A DNA stretch of 64,000 bases from CAYNWT01 sp964485095 (GCA_964485095.1 CAZAIB010000005.1:1-64000); one strand, 5' to 3'. Positions 54,826 through 63,073 are shown, numbered from the stretch's first letter. Made by a program: numbers and translations. Notes: generated by a model from the sequence alone, not told the origin.

Positions 54826-55824
54826 TTACTTTTCGTCGCGGTTTGAGCCGCCAGCACCGGCGCTTTCCAAAAGTTCGGTCGCGGTCTTTGCAGCTTCGGT
54901 GTCCGGGTACGTGGTGATGAGCTTATCCAGAATCCGGACGGCTCGCTTCTTTGCGGACGCGTTTCCGTTGGCGGCTTTTCGAGCCAGCCCCAACTGTTTC
55001 AACGCGGCGCGTTCGGACTTAATCGCGTCTGTTGCTTCCAACGAGTTGAGGTTCTTCTGAACGGAACCGGGAACTTTGTAGCCCTTGAACGCGACTTTGA
55101 TTTCGCTGAGTTGCTTCCATGCGGTCCAGGGTTTTGGTTCTAAATTCTGTTCGGCAATTTCCAGTCGTGATTCGAGTTGATCCATTACGTAGTCGTGTAG
55201 CTTTTGGGCGGCCGACTGGTCCTGGAGTTTGCGGGACTTGAGCATCTTCGAAAGCTGCTTCGCAACAGGCGCGTAGCCGCCGAATTCGATGGACTGCCAC
55301 AGCGGTCGCATGGATTCAGGAATGCCAGACGGATCGATATTCCAGGCCGCACCATCGGCCGCTTTTTCCATCGCAGCTTCGAGGTCGCGTGGGTCGGTGC
55401 GAATTGTGGTTCCGTCCGGCGTCAGAATTCGGGCCTGGTAGATGTTTTGCAGGCTGATTTGTTTCGTAAGCCCCGCGCTGCGTTCTAACGATCGATCGAT
55501 GTCCGCGACGACGGGCATGTTGAGCCGGTTCTTCTTGACATAGTCAGAGACCTTCGAGAGTGACGAACCGGAATTCACCGCGACTAACGCGACGGGTTGT
55601 CCCTGGTACTTTCTGGCGACCGCCAGGATCTCGGGCCACTTGTCCCGACAGCGTGGTCAGGTCTCCTCAAAGAAATAGAAGACGACGCCTTTGCCCTTGA
55701 GTGTCTCCACAGAAACGGCGGGCGAGTTAATCCAGGCTCGCGGGTTCGTCGGCAGTTGAAGGTCCAGTGTCTGTGTGGCCGGACTCATCGCGACGCAGAG
55801 TGCGATTGTGAACGCTGTTGTCAT
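54826..55824 (-). CDS. Probable selenoprotein: secreted thioredoxin-like (UxxC) protein
   Basis: One frame runs from ATG 55824 to 54826, interrupted only by TGA at 55657-55659. Read as Sec it gives 332 residues: a signal peptide (MTTAFTIALCVAMS), a thioredoxin-type domain with FYFFEET-U-PRC-RDKWPEIL (Sec56, C59), QPVALVAVNSGSS, MPVVADIDRSLE and YQARILTPDG, and a helical C-terminal domain of about 200 residues ending in TTYPDTEAAKTATELL. The redox CxxC of the family falls exactly on U-P-R-C. The strand downstream of the TGA holds a hairpin with GGTC loop. The start overlaps the stop of the upstream gene (ATGA). A nonsense mutation is the main alternative. Confidence 0.7.
55613..55626 (-). promoter_or_regulatory. 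Candidate bacterial SECIS hairpin
   Basis: On the minus strand a perfect 5-bp stem CTGGC / GCCAG carries the tetraloop GGTC. Exactly 35 bases separate the in-frame TGA from the loop. Bacterial SECIS elements are short hairpins shortly after UGA, with a G (often GGU) at the start of the loop, within about 16-37 bases. The E. coli fdhF loop also has GGUC. A competing hairpin (CCAC...GTGG directly after the TGA) is weaker. Confidence 0.6.
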
Positions 55825-56288
55825 GCGGACTCCAAACTGGCGAACCAGAAGCCTGTTGTACGGGGGCAATCGACGGCGACTCCGTCGATTGAGAGAGTCG
55901 CTGCAGCGATCTCCCAGGTGCCATCGATTCTATCGCGTGTGCGGTTCAGCTTACCACGGTACTCGATGACGGATGACGGTTGCGAGAGGAGCGGTACCTG
56001 GTCGCCGTGCTCGTCAGAGATCCACAGGGATGAGTAACGTTTCGTGAAGTTGATTTCGTTGGCAGCGAGACTGCCTTCGATTGAGGCTGCTTCCGGAATG
56101 CCGCCGGGGCCATCGACAATCTGTCCCGTGAATGCGCCCGCCTGAACGCCACTGAGGTGCATCTTGAAGTCAACGGACGGAAGATCAATGCCCGGGACCG
56201 GGTCGTAGGAATACCTACCAATCCATTCGTTGCGATTTCGGGGTTCATCTCTCGAATCCCAGCGGTTCGACGGGAGGCTCCATTCAAT
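55821..56288 (-). CDS. Hypothetical protein coupled to the selenoprotein gene, probable non-ATG start
   Basis: The frame is open from just after a TAG at 56289-56291. Its first ATG (56162) would cut off a stretch of 42 codons that reads like ordinary protein (LPSNRWDSRDEPRNRNEW, then GRYSYDPVPGIDLPSVDFK). An ATT directly after the TAG, with GGAG 11 bases upstream, is the best start candidate. The body contains MHLSGVQAGAFTGQIVDG and EIAAATLSIDGVAVD, a small beta-rich unit. No family is recognised. The stop overlaps the ATG of the thioredoxin-like gene, so the two are co-translated. Confidence 0.55.
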   Translation of the reverse strand: MEWSLPSNRWDSRDEPRNRNEWIGRYSYDPVPGIDLPSVDFKMHLSGVQAGAFTGQIVDGPGGIPEAASIEGSLAANEINFTKRYSSLWISDEHGDQVPLLSQPSSVIEYRGKLNRTRDRIDGTWEIAAATLSIDGVAVDCPRTTGFWFASLESA

Positions 56289-56338
56289 CTAAACTGCCGC
56301 TCCAAATAGTACAGGCCTGAATAACAAGGTTGCGGAAA

Positions 56339-56851
56339 ATGGGACGTTTTGGATTGGCAATGAAGGTGCTGTTTAGCGGCGATTTCGCTCAAACAGTCAC
56401 AACGGCGCTCGAGGGTGGTTCGAAGAAGATCGAAGAGAAAAAGCTGGCTCCCGCGCCGGTGAAGGTCGAACCGGTTCGGAACGATGCGGTTACGCTGCTG
56501 GCCACGTTGCAACGAGAGGCTCGGCTGGTGGACTTTCTGAAGGAAGATATCACCGGTTACGACGACGCTCAGGTCGGCGCCGCGGTGCGGGATATTCATC
56601 GGGAAAGCAACAAGGTGCTGGATCGTCTGTTTGGGTTCACTCCGGTTGTCGATCAGGAGGACGGAACACAGATAGACGTTCCAAAAGATCCGGCCGGTCG
56701 GTTCCAGTTGGTCGGGCAAGTAGGCGAACAACGACCCTCGCGCGGGACGTTGGTGCATCCGGGTTGGCAGGCGACGAAGTGCGAACTGCCGAAATGGACC
56801 GGTTCAGAGAAGGCCGCGCTGGTTGTGGCTCCGGCGGAAGTGGAAGTGTAG
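56339..56851 (+). CDS. DUF2760 family protein
   Basis: The start at MGRFGLAMKVLFSG is preferred; an in-frame TTG lies nine bases upstream. The 170-residue product has the conserved C-terminal part of DUF2760: LLATLQREARLVDFLKEDI, YDDAQVGAAVRDIHRESNKVLDRLF, and a last segment GTLVHPGWQATKCELPKWTG. The family is unstudied but in many genomes stands directly before one or two Hsp70-like genes, exactly as here. A role as co-factor of those Hsp70 proteins is an inference from context. It is divergent from the selenoprotein operon. Confidence 0.9.
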   Translation: MGRFGLAMKVLFSGDFAQTVTTALEGGSKKIEEKKLAPAPVKVEPVRNDAVTLLATLQREARLVDFLKEDITGYDDAQVGAAVRDIHRESNKVLDRLFGFTPVVDQEDGTQIDVPKDPAGRFQLVGQVGEQRPSRGTLVHPGWQATKCELPKWTGSEKAALVVAPAEVEV

Positions 56852-56877
56852 AGGCTGCCGGACGGGTCTGGTTTCCG

Positions 56878-56981
56878 CCTCCGACTTTACGTCGGGGGTT
56901 TAGCGGCTTCTGCACTACGGCAGTGCAACCGCCGATTTGAGTAGTGCAAAATCCGCTGAACCCCTGACGTAAAGTCAGGGG
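56878..56981. repeat. Long imperfect inverted repeat between DUF2760 and Hsp70 genes
   Basis: Two 29-base arms (56878-56906 and 56953-56981) pair with four mismatches. A second internal stem, TGCACTAC with GTAGTGCA (56911-56918, 56941-56948), extends the structure. The arms contain GACTTTACGTC and GACGTAAAGTC. It resembles a mobile or REP-like repeat and could also attenuate transcription between the two genes. Confidence 0.7.
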
Positions 56982-57040
56982 CAAGAGGTAGAAGTCAGCG
57001 CGATTCAGTTCTCGCTCTGACGCTAAGATGAGAATCAAGA

Positions 57041-58828
57041 ATGACTGCTGAATTTGTAATTGGAATTGACCTCGGCACAACCAACAGCGTGCTGGCCTAC
57101 GCGCCGCTGGAGTTTGAAGATCCGGCTATCAATCTGCTGGATATTCCGCAGCTTGTGGCCAGCCAAACGATCGAGTCGTTCCCGTCGCTGCCGTCGTTTA
57201 TGTATCTGGGAACCGGTGAAGACGTTGAAGGCGGCGTTCTGGATTTGCCGTGGAAGTCCGGAGCCGACTTTGCGGTCGGTCGGTTCGCCAACAAACAATC
57301 GGCCGATCAACCTCAACGAACCGTGGGTGCTGCCAAGTCGTGGTTGTGTCACAGCAAGGTTGATCGTCACCAGGCCATCCTGCCGTGGAACGCTCCGGAA
57401 GAGGTTCCGAAGGTTTCCCCCGTCACCGCATCGCGCAAGTACCTTGAACATCTCGTGGCTGCCTGGCATGCGGCATTTCCCGATGCTCTGATGAGCGATC
57501 AGCATGTGGTTCTCACCGTTCCCGCTTCCTTCGACGCCAGTGCGCGGGAGTTGACTCGGGAAGCGGCGCTGGCTGCCGGGTTGCCGACCAATTTGGTTCT
57601 CCTCGAAGAACCACAGGCGGCGACGTATGCCTGGCTGACAGCGTCGGGCGGACATTGGCGAACATCGTTGTCCACGAACGATCGCTTGCTGGTTTGCGAC
57701 GTGGGTGGCGGAACCACCGACCTGACGTTGGTGGACGTCACCGAAGAAGAAGGCAACCTGGCTCTGCAGCGCCGCGCCGTTGGGAACCACTTGTTGGTGG
57801 GCGGCGACAATATGGACCTGGCGGTGGCTCACTACGTGGCCGGGTTGTTCGCTGAGAAGGGAACCAAGCTGGACGCGTGGCAGTCGGTTTCGTTGTGGCA
57901 CGCATGTCGTCGAGCCAAAGAAGCATTGCTGGCGGAAGATGGTCCGGAAACGCACACGGTTTCGGTTCTTGGCCGCGGTCGGAAGCTGATTGGCGGAACC
58001 GTTTCTGTTGAAGTACCAAAGCAGGCGGTGATTGATTTACTGGTCGATGGTTTCTTCGCAGCGTGCAATCTGACCGACAAGCCCGCTCGACAACGCGCGT
58101 CGGGGTTCCAGGAAATCGGTTTGCCGTACGAAGCTGACACGGCAGTTACCAGGCATGTCGCTGCGTTCTTAGAACGCGAATCCGACGGCGCGGCGGACGC
58201 TCCGACGCATGTGTTGTTTAACGGCGGCGTGTTCAAGTCCAACCGGTTGCGAACCGCGATGTTGGAACGACTGCAGTCGTGGTTCCCGGACGCGCCACCG
58301 AAGGTCCTCGAAGGCGACCACGATCTGGACTACGCCGTCTCGCGTGGAGCGGCCTATTACGGCTGGGCCAAGCAGCGCGGCGGAGTCAGAATTCGCGGCG
58401 GCACGGCTCGGTCGTACTACGTGGGCATCGAGACCGCCGGTCTGGCGATCCCCGGCATGCCGCGGCCACTGCGAGCCTTATGTGTGGTCGCCGCGGGCAT
58501 GGAAGAAGGAACCGAAATGTCGGTTCCGTCAGGCGAAGTCGGTTTGATTGTCGGCGAGCCGGTTGGCTTCCGATTCTTCAGTTCCAGTTCTCGCAAAGAC
58601 GACGTGCCTGGAACTCAGGTCGATAACTGGGAACCGGACGAGATTGTCGAAACGGACTCGTTAGAAACGACGCTGACCGTGGATGAAGGTACCGACGACG
58701 AATACCTACCGGTGAAATTCCGTTCGAAGATCACGGAACTCGGCGTGTTTGAACTGTGGTGCGTTCACGAAGAATCCGGCAAGGAGTGGAAGCTGGAATT
58801 CAGCGTGCGGGATGACGCTGAGATTTGA
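57041..58828 (+). CDS. Hsp70 family protein (DnaK-like, divergent)
   Basis: The 595-residue protein begins with the Hsp70 phosphate-1 motif IGIDLGTTNSVLAY, followed by VLTVPASFDASARELT, LLEEPQAATYAW and the phosphate-2 motif VCDVGGGTTDLTLV; an adenosine-type motif (FNGGVFKSNRLR) comes later. These are all in the actin-like ATPase domain. The C-terminus is shorter than in DnaK, has no standard substrate-binding domain and no EEVD-like tail. It follows DUF2760 and precedes a second Hsp70 gene. Its clients are unknown. Confidence 0.92.
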   Translation: MTAEFVIGIDLGTTNSVLAYAPLEFEDPAINLLDIPQLVASQTIESFPSLPSFMYLGTGEDVEGGVLDLPWKSGADFAVGRFANKQSADQPQRTVGAAKSWLCHSKVDRHQAILPWNAPEEVPKVSPVTASRKYLEHLVAAWHAAFPDALMSDQHVVLTVPASFDASARELTREAALAAGLPTNLVLLEEPQAATYAWLTASGGHWRTSLSTNDRLLVCDVGGGTTDLTLVDVTEEEGNLALQRRAVGNHLLVGGDNMDLAVAHYVAGLFAEKGTKLDAWQSVSLWHACRRAKEALLAEDGPETHTVSVLGRGRKLIGGTVSVEVPKQAVIDLLVDGFFAACNLTDKPARQRASGFQEIGLPYEADTAVTRHVAAFLERESDGAADAPTHVLFNGGVFKSNRLRTAMLERLQSWFPDAPPKVLEGDHDLDYAVSRGAAYYGWAKQRGGVRIRGGTARSYYVGIETAGLAIPGMPRPLRALCVVAAGMEEGTEMSVPSGEVGLIVGEPVGFRFFSSSSRKDDVPGTQVDNWEPDEIVETDSLETTLTVDEGTDDEYLPVKFRSKITELGVFELWCVHEESGKEWKLEFSVRDDAEI

Positions 58829-58914
58829 TTCAGCGATGGCCAACACGCGAGCTGCTGTCGGGTTCACAACAGTCTTGCGACTCTTGAATGGGAGCCAATT
58901 GGCGCGGACGGTTT

Positions 58915-59027
58915 ACAACCACGAATCTCACGAATGAAACGAATGTTTCGATGACCTGCGGTCGGCCGTGCGACGCAGTCGCGAACAGGAGCATGTCATT
59001 CGTAAGATTCGTTTGATTCGTGGTTGT
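58915..59027. repeat. Inverted repeat built from ACGAAT units
   Basis: The 31-base arms at 58915-58945 and 58997-59027 pair with five mismatches. Each arm contains three to four ACGAAT units (ACCACGAATC, ACGAATG). It does not resemble the other repeats in the window. No open frame of note lies in the interior. Confidence 0.65.
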
Positions 59028-59095
59028 CCCCAACACACCAGCTCCCAACTCTTCTCGGACCGGAATCCTTCAAGATAAGACACTCTGACCAAGTG

Positions 59096-59220
59096 TGGCC
59101 GGGGTTGGAGCGAGGCACGAGTGAAACCCCGGAACGTGGTTCGTAGTTTCGTTGGAAATCAGAACCCTGTCGGTTGTTCGAACCGGGGTTTCCTTCGCGG
59201 GCTCAGTCCAACCCCGGCCA
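59096..59220. repeat. Inverted repeat with GGCCGGGGTTGGA arms
   Basis: The arms at 59096-59132 and 59183-59220 pair over about 37 bases with some mismatches; the outer TGGCCGGGGTTGGA and the inner GAAACCCCGG match exactly. The interior of 50 bases has no coding signal. It is a third repeat family within 2.5 kb. Confidence 0.65.
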
Positions 59221-59326
59221 CCCATTTTGGTGGCTGAAGCAGAGGTTTGCTTGGATGTTGTAGTCGAGGCTGATCGGGCTTCCGGTTCGGTCAACATGTG
59301 CTTAGGCACTTGCTATCCTCTGCGAC

Positions 59327-62134
59327 ATGAGCACTGAAGAAGAAAATCAAACGCGTTTCGTTGTTGGGATCGACCTGGGGACGACCAATAGCGCGGTGAA
59401 CTATGTTGACACGGCGAATGATGAACGGGCCATCCATACGTTCTCGATTCCGCAGCTTGTGGCAGCGGGTGAGATTGAACGGCGCGAGACGCTGCCTTCG
59501 TTTCACTACGAACCGGCGGCCGGTGAATTGGCCGATGGGGCGCTGAAACTGGGTTGGTCAGATGACGGGGTGAAGCACGCGGTGGGTGTGTTCGCTCGGG
59601 ATCATGGGCGAGCGGTTCCGGGGCGGTTGGTGGAATCGGCTAAGTCCTGGTTGTGTCATTCGGGTGTTGATCGGCGAGCGAAACTGTTGCCGTGGCACGG
59701 TTCGCCGGATGTGGAGTCGCTGTCGCCGGTGGAGGTGAGCGGGCGGTATCTGGAACACGTCCGGTGCGCGTGGGATGCTGAGTTTCCTAAAGATCCGCTG
59801 GCGCAGCAGGATGTGGTTCTAACCATTCCGGCGTCGTTTGATGAGGTGGCTCGTGAACTGACCGTCGCGGCGGCGCGGCAGGCGGGGTTGCCGCGGGTGG
59901 TGCTGATTGAGGAACCGCAGGCGGCGTTCTATTCGTGGGTGTACGCTCATCGCGACGATTGGGAACAACATGTTTCGGCTGGCCAGACGATTCTGATTTG
60001 CGACATTGGTGGAGGAACCTCGGACCTGACGTTGATTCACGTGCGGCCGGCGGCGGGGGACAAAGTTCAGTTCCATCGTGTGGCTGTGGGCGATCACCTG
60101 ATGCTGGGCGGCGACAATCTGGACCTTGCTCTGGCGCATGCGATTGAACAGAAACTGGTTCCGGGCGGTAAGTTGGAACCGCGGCAGTGGAGTGTTCTGG
60201 TTCCGACTTGTCGGCACGTTAAAGAAACAATGCTGGGTGAGAGCCCGCCGGCCAGTTACACGGTGAACCTGCCCGGTGCTGGTCGCAAGTTGATTGGCGG
60301 CGGGATTCAGGCTGAGATTACTCGTGATGAAGTTGTGCAGATTTTGGTGGAGGGGTTCCTGCCGGATGTGAAGCTGACCGATAAGCCGCAGCGGCGTCAG
60401 TCGGGGTTCCAGGAATTTGGTTTGCCGTACGCGGCCGACCCAGCGATCACGCGGTACCTGGCGACGTTTCTGAAATCGCACGCCGATGCAACTGCTGAAG
60501 ATGCTGACGCTACGAATTCCGGACGACCGGACATTGTGTTGTTCAACGGTGGCTTCTTTGCGTCACCGATTCTGCGAGAGCGGTTGCTGACGACGGTGAC
60601 GTCGTGGTTCAACACGGACCAACCAGAATGGCACCCGCAGGTTCTGGACAACGAACGCCTGGACCTGGCGGTCGCTCGGGGTGCGGCGTACTTTGGAATG
60701 GTTCGCCGCGGCGTGGGCGTGAAAATCGTCGCGGGTCTCGCGCGGAGCTACTACATCGGCGTTGAGCAGGATGGTAAGCCGGCGGCGTTGTGTTTGATTG
60801 CGGCGGGAACCGAACCGAGCGCCGACACGAAGCCAATTGATCAGCAGTTTGAAGTGCTGACAGGCGAACCGGTTCAGTTTCCGATTTACGTGTCGGGTAC
60901 GCGGCTCACTGACAAACCGGGGCAAGTGGTCGCAATTGACGAAGAACAGATGTCGTCGTTGCCGCCCATACGCACGGTTCTGCAGACAAAGAAGAAGGCA
61001 GAGCAGGGCAGTGTTCAGGCTCAGATCGCGACGCGTCTGACAGAAATCGGTACGTTGGAAATGTGGTGCCAGCAGGTCGATGGGCCCAAGAAATGGCAAC
61101 TGCAGTTTGATGTGCGGTCGGCAACAGAGACTGACCGGACCGCTCATACCGGAGCCGCCGAACAAAGCGGCATCGTGGATTCTGAGATTATTGAAACAGC
61201 CGAGAATGTGATTGCGTCCGTGTTTAGCAAGAAGGCCGATCAGAAGCCGGGCGGTTTGCCAAAGCGGATTGGTGAAGCGATTGATCAGAACCGAGAGGAT
61301 TGGTCGCCGTCACTCTTGCGCAGCATGTGGGCGAGTTTGGTTGAACACGAAGCGGGCCGGCGGAAGAGTCGCGATCATGAAGCGCGTTGGTTGAATCTGT
61401 TGGGTTTTTGTCTGCGGCCGGGCTTCGGAATGGCGGCCGACGATTGGCGGGTCGAACACACTTACCGCACGATCCGCGGCAAGCTGGTTCATGGCGGTCC
61501 CGCGACGGCTGCCGAGTGGCGAATCTTGTGTCGCCGCGTTGCCGGCGGGTTCACTCCGGGCAAGCAAAACGAATTGGCTTCATCGGTTCTGCCGGCGATT
61601 CGGCAGTTGCACAAACAGATGACGACGGGCCGCGGCAAAGGTGCCGACTACGCATCCAGTAACCATGAGGCCTCAGAGGTTTGGCGAATGCTGGGTTCGT
61701 TTGAGCTCCTTCGTCGTGACCTGCGTCAACAGATTGGCGAGATGATTCTGGACTTCGTTCCGCGCCCGCGTTTCGAACACGTTAGGCCTGCGATGCTGTG
61801 GGCGCTCGGTCGAATCGGCTCGCGCGTTCCCGTCTACGGGCCCCTGAATGTCGTGTTACCACCGGATCTGGTTGCCACCTGGCTGGCCCGTGTTCAGGAA
61901 CTCGACGCCACCGAACCGGCGGTACAACTTGCGATGATGCAGATGGCTCGCCGAACCAACGATCGCTACCGCGACGTGTCAGATTCGGTTCGCGCGAGTG
62001 TCGTCACTGACCTGGAGAATGGTGACACACCATCGCGGTTTGTCGAGCTTGTCCAAACCGGCGGGGACCTGGATTCAGAAGAAGCCGGCCTGGTGTTTGG
62101 CGAGACGTTGCCGGTAGGACTGAAAATTCGGTGA
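59327..62134 (+). CDS. Hsp70 family protein with C-terminal DUF3731 domain
   Basis: The 935-residue protein has the same ATPase layout as the upstream gene: VGIDLGTTNSAVNY, LTIPASFDEVARELTV, LIEEPQAAFYSW, ICDIGGGTSDLTLI and LFNGGFFASPILRE. The region after about residue 560 is a beta segment, then a long helical domain (RIGEAIDQNREDWSPSLLRSM, ARWLNLLGFCLRPGFG, RPAMLWALGRIGSRVP) that matches DUF3731, known as the C-terminal part of such Hsp70 proteins. The pair of Hsp70 genes with DUF2760 is a conserved unstudied cluster. The last 15 codons are duplicated downstream. Confidence 0.92.
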   Translation: MSTEEENQTRFVVGIDLGTTNSAVNYVDTANDERAIHTFSIPQLVAAGEIERRETLPSFHYEPAAGELADGALKLGWSDDGVKHAVGVFARDHGRAVPGRLVESAKSWLCHSGVDRRAKLLPWHGSPDVESLSPVEVSGRYLEHVRCAWDAEFPKDPLAQQDVVLTIPASFDEVARELTVAAARQAGLPRVVLIEEPQAAFYSWVYAHRDDWEQHVSAGQTILICDIGGGTSDLTLIHVRPAAGDKVQFHRVAVGDHLMLGGDNLDLALAHAIEQKLVPGGKLEPRQWSVLVPTCRHVKETMLGESPPASYTVNLPGAGRKLIGGGIQAEITRDEVVQILVEGFLPDVKLTDKPQRRQSGFQEFGLPYAADPAITRYLATFLKSHADATAEDADATNSGRPDIVLFNGGFFASPILRERLLTTVTSWFNTDQPEWHPQVLDNERLDLAVARGAAYFGMVRRGVGVKIVAGLARSYYIGVEQDGKPAALCLIAAGTEPSADTKPIDQQFEVLTGEPVQFPIYVSGTRLTDKPGQVVAIDEEQMSSLPPIRTVLQTKKKAEQGSVQAQIATRLTEIGTLEMWCQQVDGPKKWQLQFDVRSATETDRTAHTGAAEQSGIVDSEIIETAENVIASVFSKKADQKPGGLPKRIGEAIDQNREDWSPSLLRSMWASLVEHEAGRRKSRDHEARWLNLLGFCLRPGFGMAADDWRVEHTYRTIRGKLVHGGPATAAEWRILCRRVAGGFTPGKQNELASSVLPAIRQLHKQMTTGRGKGADYASSNHEASEVWRMLGSFELLRRDLRQQIGEMILDFVPRPRFEHVRPAMLWALGRIGSRVPVYGPLNVVLPPDLVATWLARVQELDATEPAVQLAMMQMARRTNDRYRDVSDSVRASVVTDLENGDTPSRFVELVQTGGDLDSEEAGLVFGETLPVGLKIR

Positions 62135-62144
62135 CGTGGTGACG

Positions 62145-62246
62145 ATGGCCACAAGAAACACAAAAAGGCACGAAAAGGTGAGGGGTAGTCCCTGGCGTTG
62201 ACGCTTAGCGCTTCTTTTTGTGCCTTTTTGTGTTTTTCGTGGCCAT
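62145..62246. repeat. Hairpin element, copy 1
   Basis: The left arm starts ATGGCCACAAGAAACAC and the right arm ends GTGTTTTTCGTGGCCAT. They pair over about 33 bases with few mismatches around a core of about 35 bases (GTGAGGGGTAGTCCCTGGCG). It begins 11 bases after the Hsp70 stop. It could also act as a strong transcription terminator, since the right arm is T-rich. Confidence 0.8.
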
Positions 62247-62342
62247 GCGAAAAGACTGAGTTCGAGCGAGACTCAGAAGAAGCTGACTTGGTGTTTGGCG
62301 AAACGTTGCCGGTGGGGCTGAGAATTCGGTGACGTGGTGACA

Positions 62343-62432
62343 ATGGCCACAAGAAACACAAAAAGGCACGAAAAGGTGAGGGGTAGTCCCTGGCGTTGAC
62401 GCTTAGTGCCTCTTTGTGTTTTTCGTGGCCAT
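62343..62432. repeat. Hairpin element, copy 2
   Basis: The left arm is nearly identical to copy 1 (ATGGCCACAAGAAACAC). The right arm has a 12-base deletion but ends the same way (TTCGTGGCCAT). It lies upstream of the GxxExxY gene. Confidence 0.8.
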
Positions 62433-62517
62433 GCGAAAAGAGTGAGTCGGCTTGTAACGACGGCCCGCTGCGTACATGTTAACTGGAGTAGTTTCTGTAC
62501 GTTGCGAAAGGTGAATC

Positions 62518-62901
62518 ATGGCTCCGGAAGATATCAACAAACTCTGTGATTTGGTTCGCGAGACCAGCTTTGCGATTCACAAGTACCACAGGAACGGGCA
62601 CTTGGAAAAGATCTACGAGAATGCCCTTGCCAACCGCCTTCGCAAGCAAGGACTCAAGGTTGAACAGCAACATCCATTGACGGTTTATGACGAAGACGGC
62701 ACGGTACTCGGTGAGTACTTTGCAGATCTGTTCATAGACGATCGTTTGATCGTGGAACTGAAGGCGGTGCGGATGACTTCCGACGAACACGTCGCTCAAT
62801 TGCTTGGCTACCTAAAGTCTTCGCGCATCGAGACCGGACTTCTCATTAACTTCGGATCACCGAAGCTATACGTTAAGAAGTTCTTGATGTCGCCAAGCTA
62901 G
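62518..62901 (+). CDS. GxxExxY protein (PD-(D/E)XK nuclease-like)
   Basis: The 127-residue protein carries the eponymous motif GHLEKIY at G27, E30 and Y33, then E34. The nuclease-like core follows with Asp70 in YFADLFIDDR and E80-x-K82 in IVELKAV, the usual order Glu...Asp...ExK of the PD-(D/E)XK superfamily. The C-terminus SSRIETGLLINFGSPKL matches the family. AAGGTG precedes the ATG. No experimental role is known for the family. It is enclosed by copies of the hairpin element on both sides. Confidence 0.93.
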   Translation: MAPEDINKLCDLVRETSFAIHKYHRNGHLEKIYENALANRLRKQGLKVEQQHPLTVYDEDGTVLGEYFADLFIDDRLIVELKAVRMTSDEHVAQLLGYLKSSRIETGLLINFGSPKLYVKKFLMSPS

Positions 62902-62922
62902 CAACGTGCTGGATGGTCAGGG

Positions 62923-63016
62923 AATGGCCACGAAAAACACAAGAAGGCACGAAAAGGTGAGGGGCGGTCCGTGGCGTTGACGCTTCGCGCTTCTTTTTGT
63001 GTCTCTTTGTGGCGAT
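62923..63016. repeat. Hairpin element, copy 3
   Basis: The left arm reads ATGGCCACGAAAAACAC and the right arm TTCTTTTTGTGTCTCTTTGT with GGCGAT, more diverged than in copies 1 and 2. It begins 21 bases after the GxxExxY stop. It is preceded by GCAACGTGCTGGATG, which recurs before copy 4. Confidence 0.75.
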
Positions 63017-63073
63017 AGAGACGTCTGTGGTTCCAGCTTGGACGCTTATCTTTGAGTCGCCTTTACGATCTCT

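Larger units (their letters stand above)
58829..59326. other. Intergenic region with two inverted repeats
   Basis: No gene is supported in these 498 bases between the two Hsp70 genes. The stretch is largely made up of the two repeat elements described separately (58915-59027 and 59096-59220). Transcription from the first to the second Hsp70 gene would have to pass both. Confidence 0.5.
62074..62450. repeat. Tandem duplication (period 199 bases) of the Hsp70 3' end plus hairpin element
   Basis: The segment from TCAGAAGAAGC at 62074 to about 62272 is repeated from 62273. Both contain the last codons of the Hsp70 gene (GTGTTTGGCGA, ACGTTGCCGGT, ATTCGGTGACGTGGTGAC) followed by one copy of the hairpin element. 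The copies differ at scattered positions, and the second hairpin is about 12 bases shorter. The gene itself ends in copy 1, so copy 2 is non-coding. Confidence 0.8.

Noticed and set aside
55636..55656. Alternative hairpin directly after the in-frame TGA (CCAC with GTGG)
   Set aside because: The stem is only four base pairs with an asymmetric internal loop, and its apical loop is too close to the TGA for a usual bacterial SECIS. The CTGGC-GGTC-GCCAG hairpin fits better.
55657..55869. Reading the 70-residue frame ending at the TGA as a separate small gene
   Set aside because: The frame continues in phase with the downstream 250-residue frame, and the junction falls in the middle of a thioredoxin active site. 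A truncated or recoded single gene is far more likely than two genes.
62518..62799. Minus-strand frame opposite GxxExxY
   Set aside because: The plus-strand gene has the complete family motifs and a ribosome binding site; the minus frame is its shadow.
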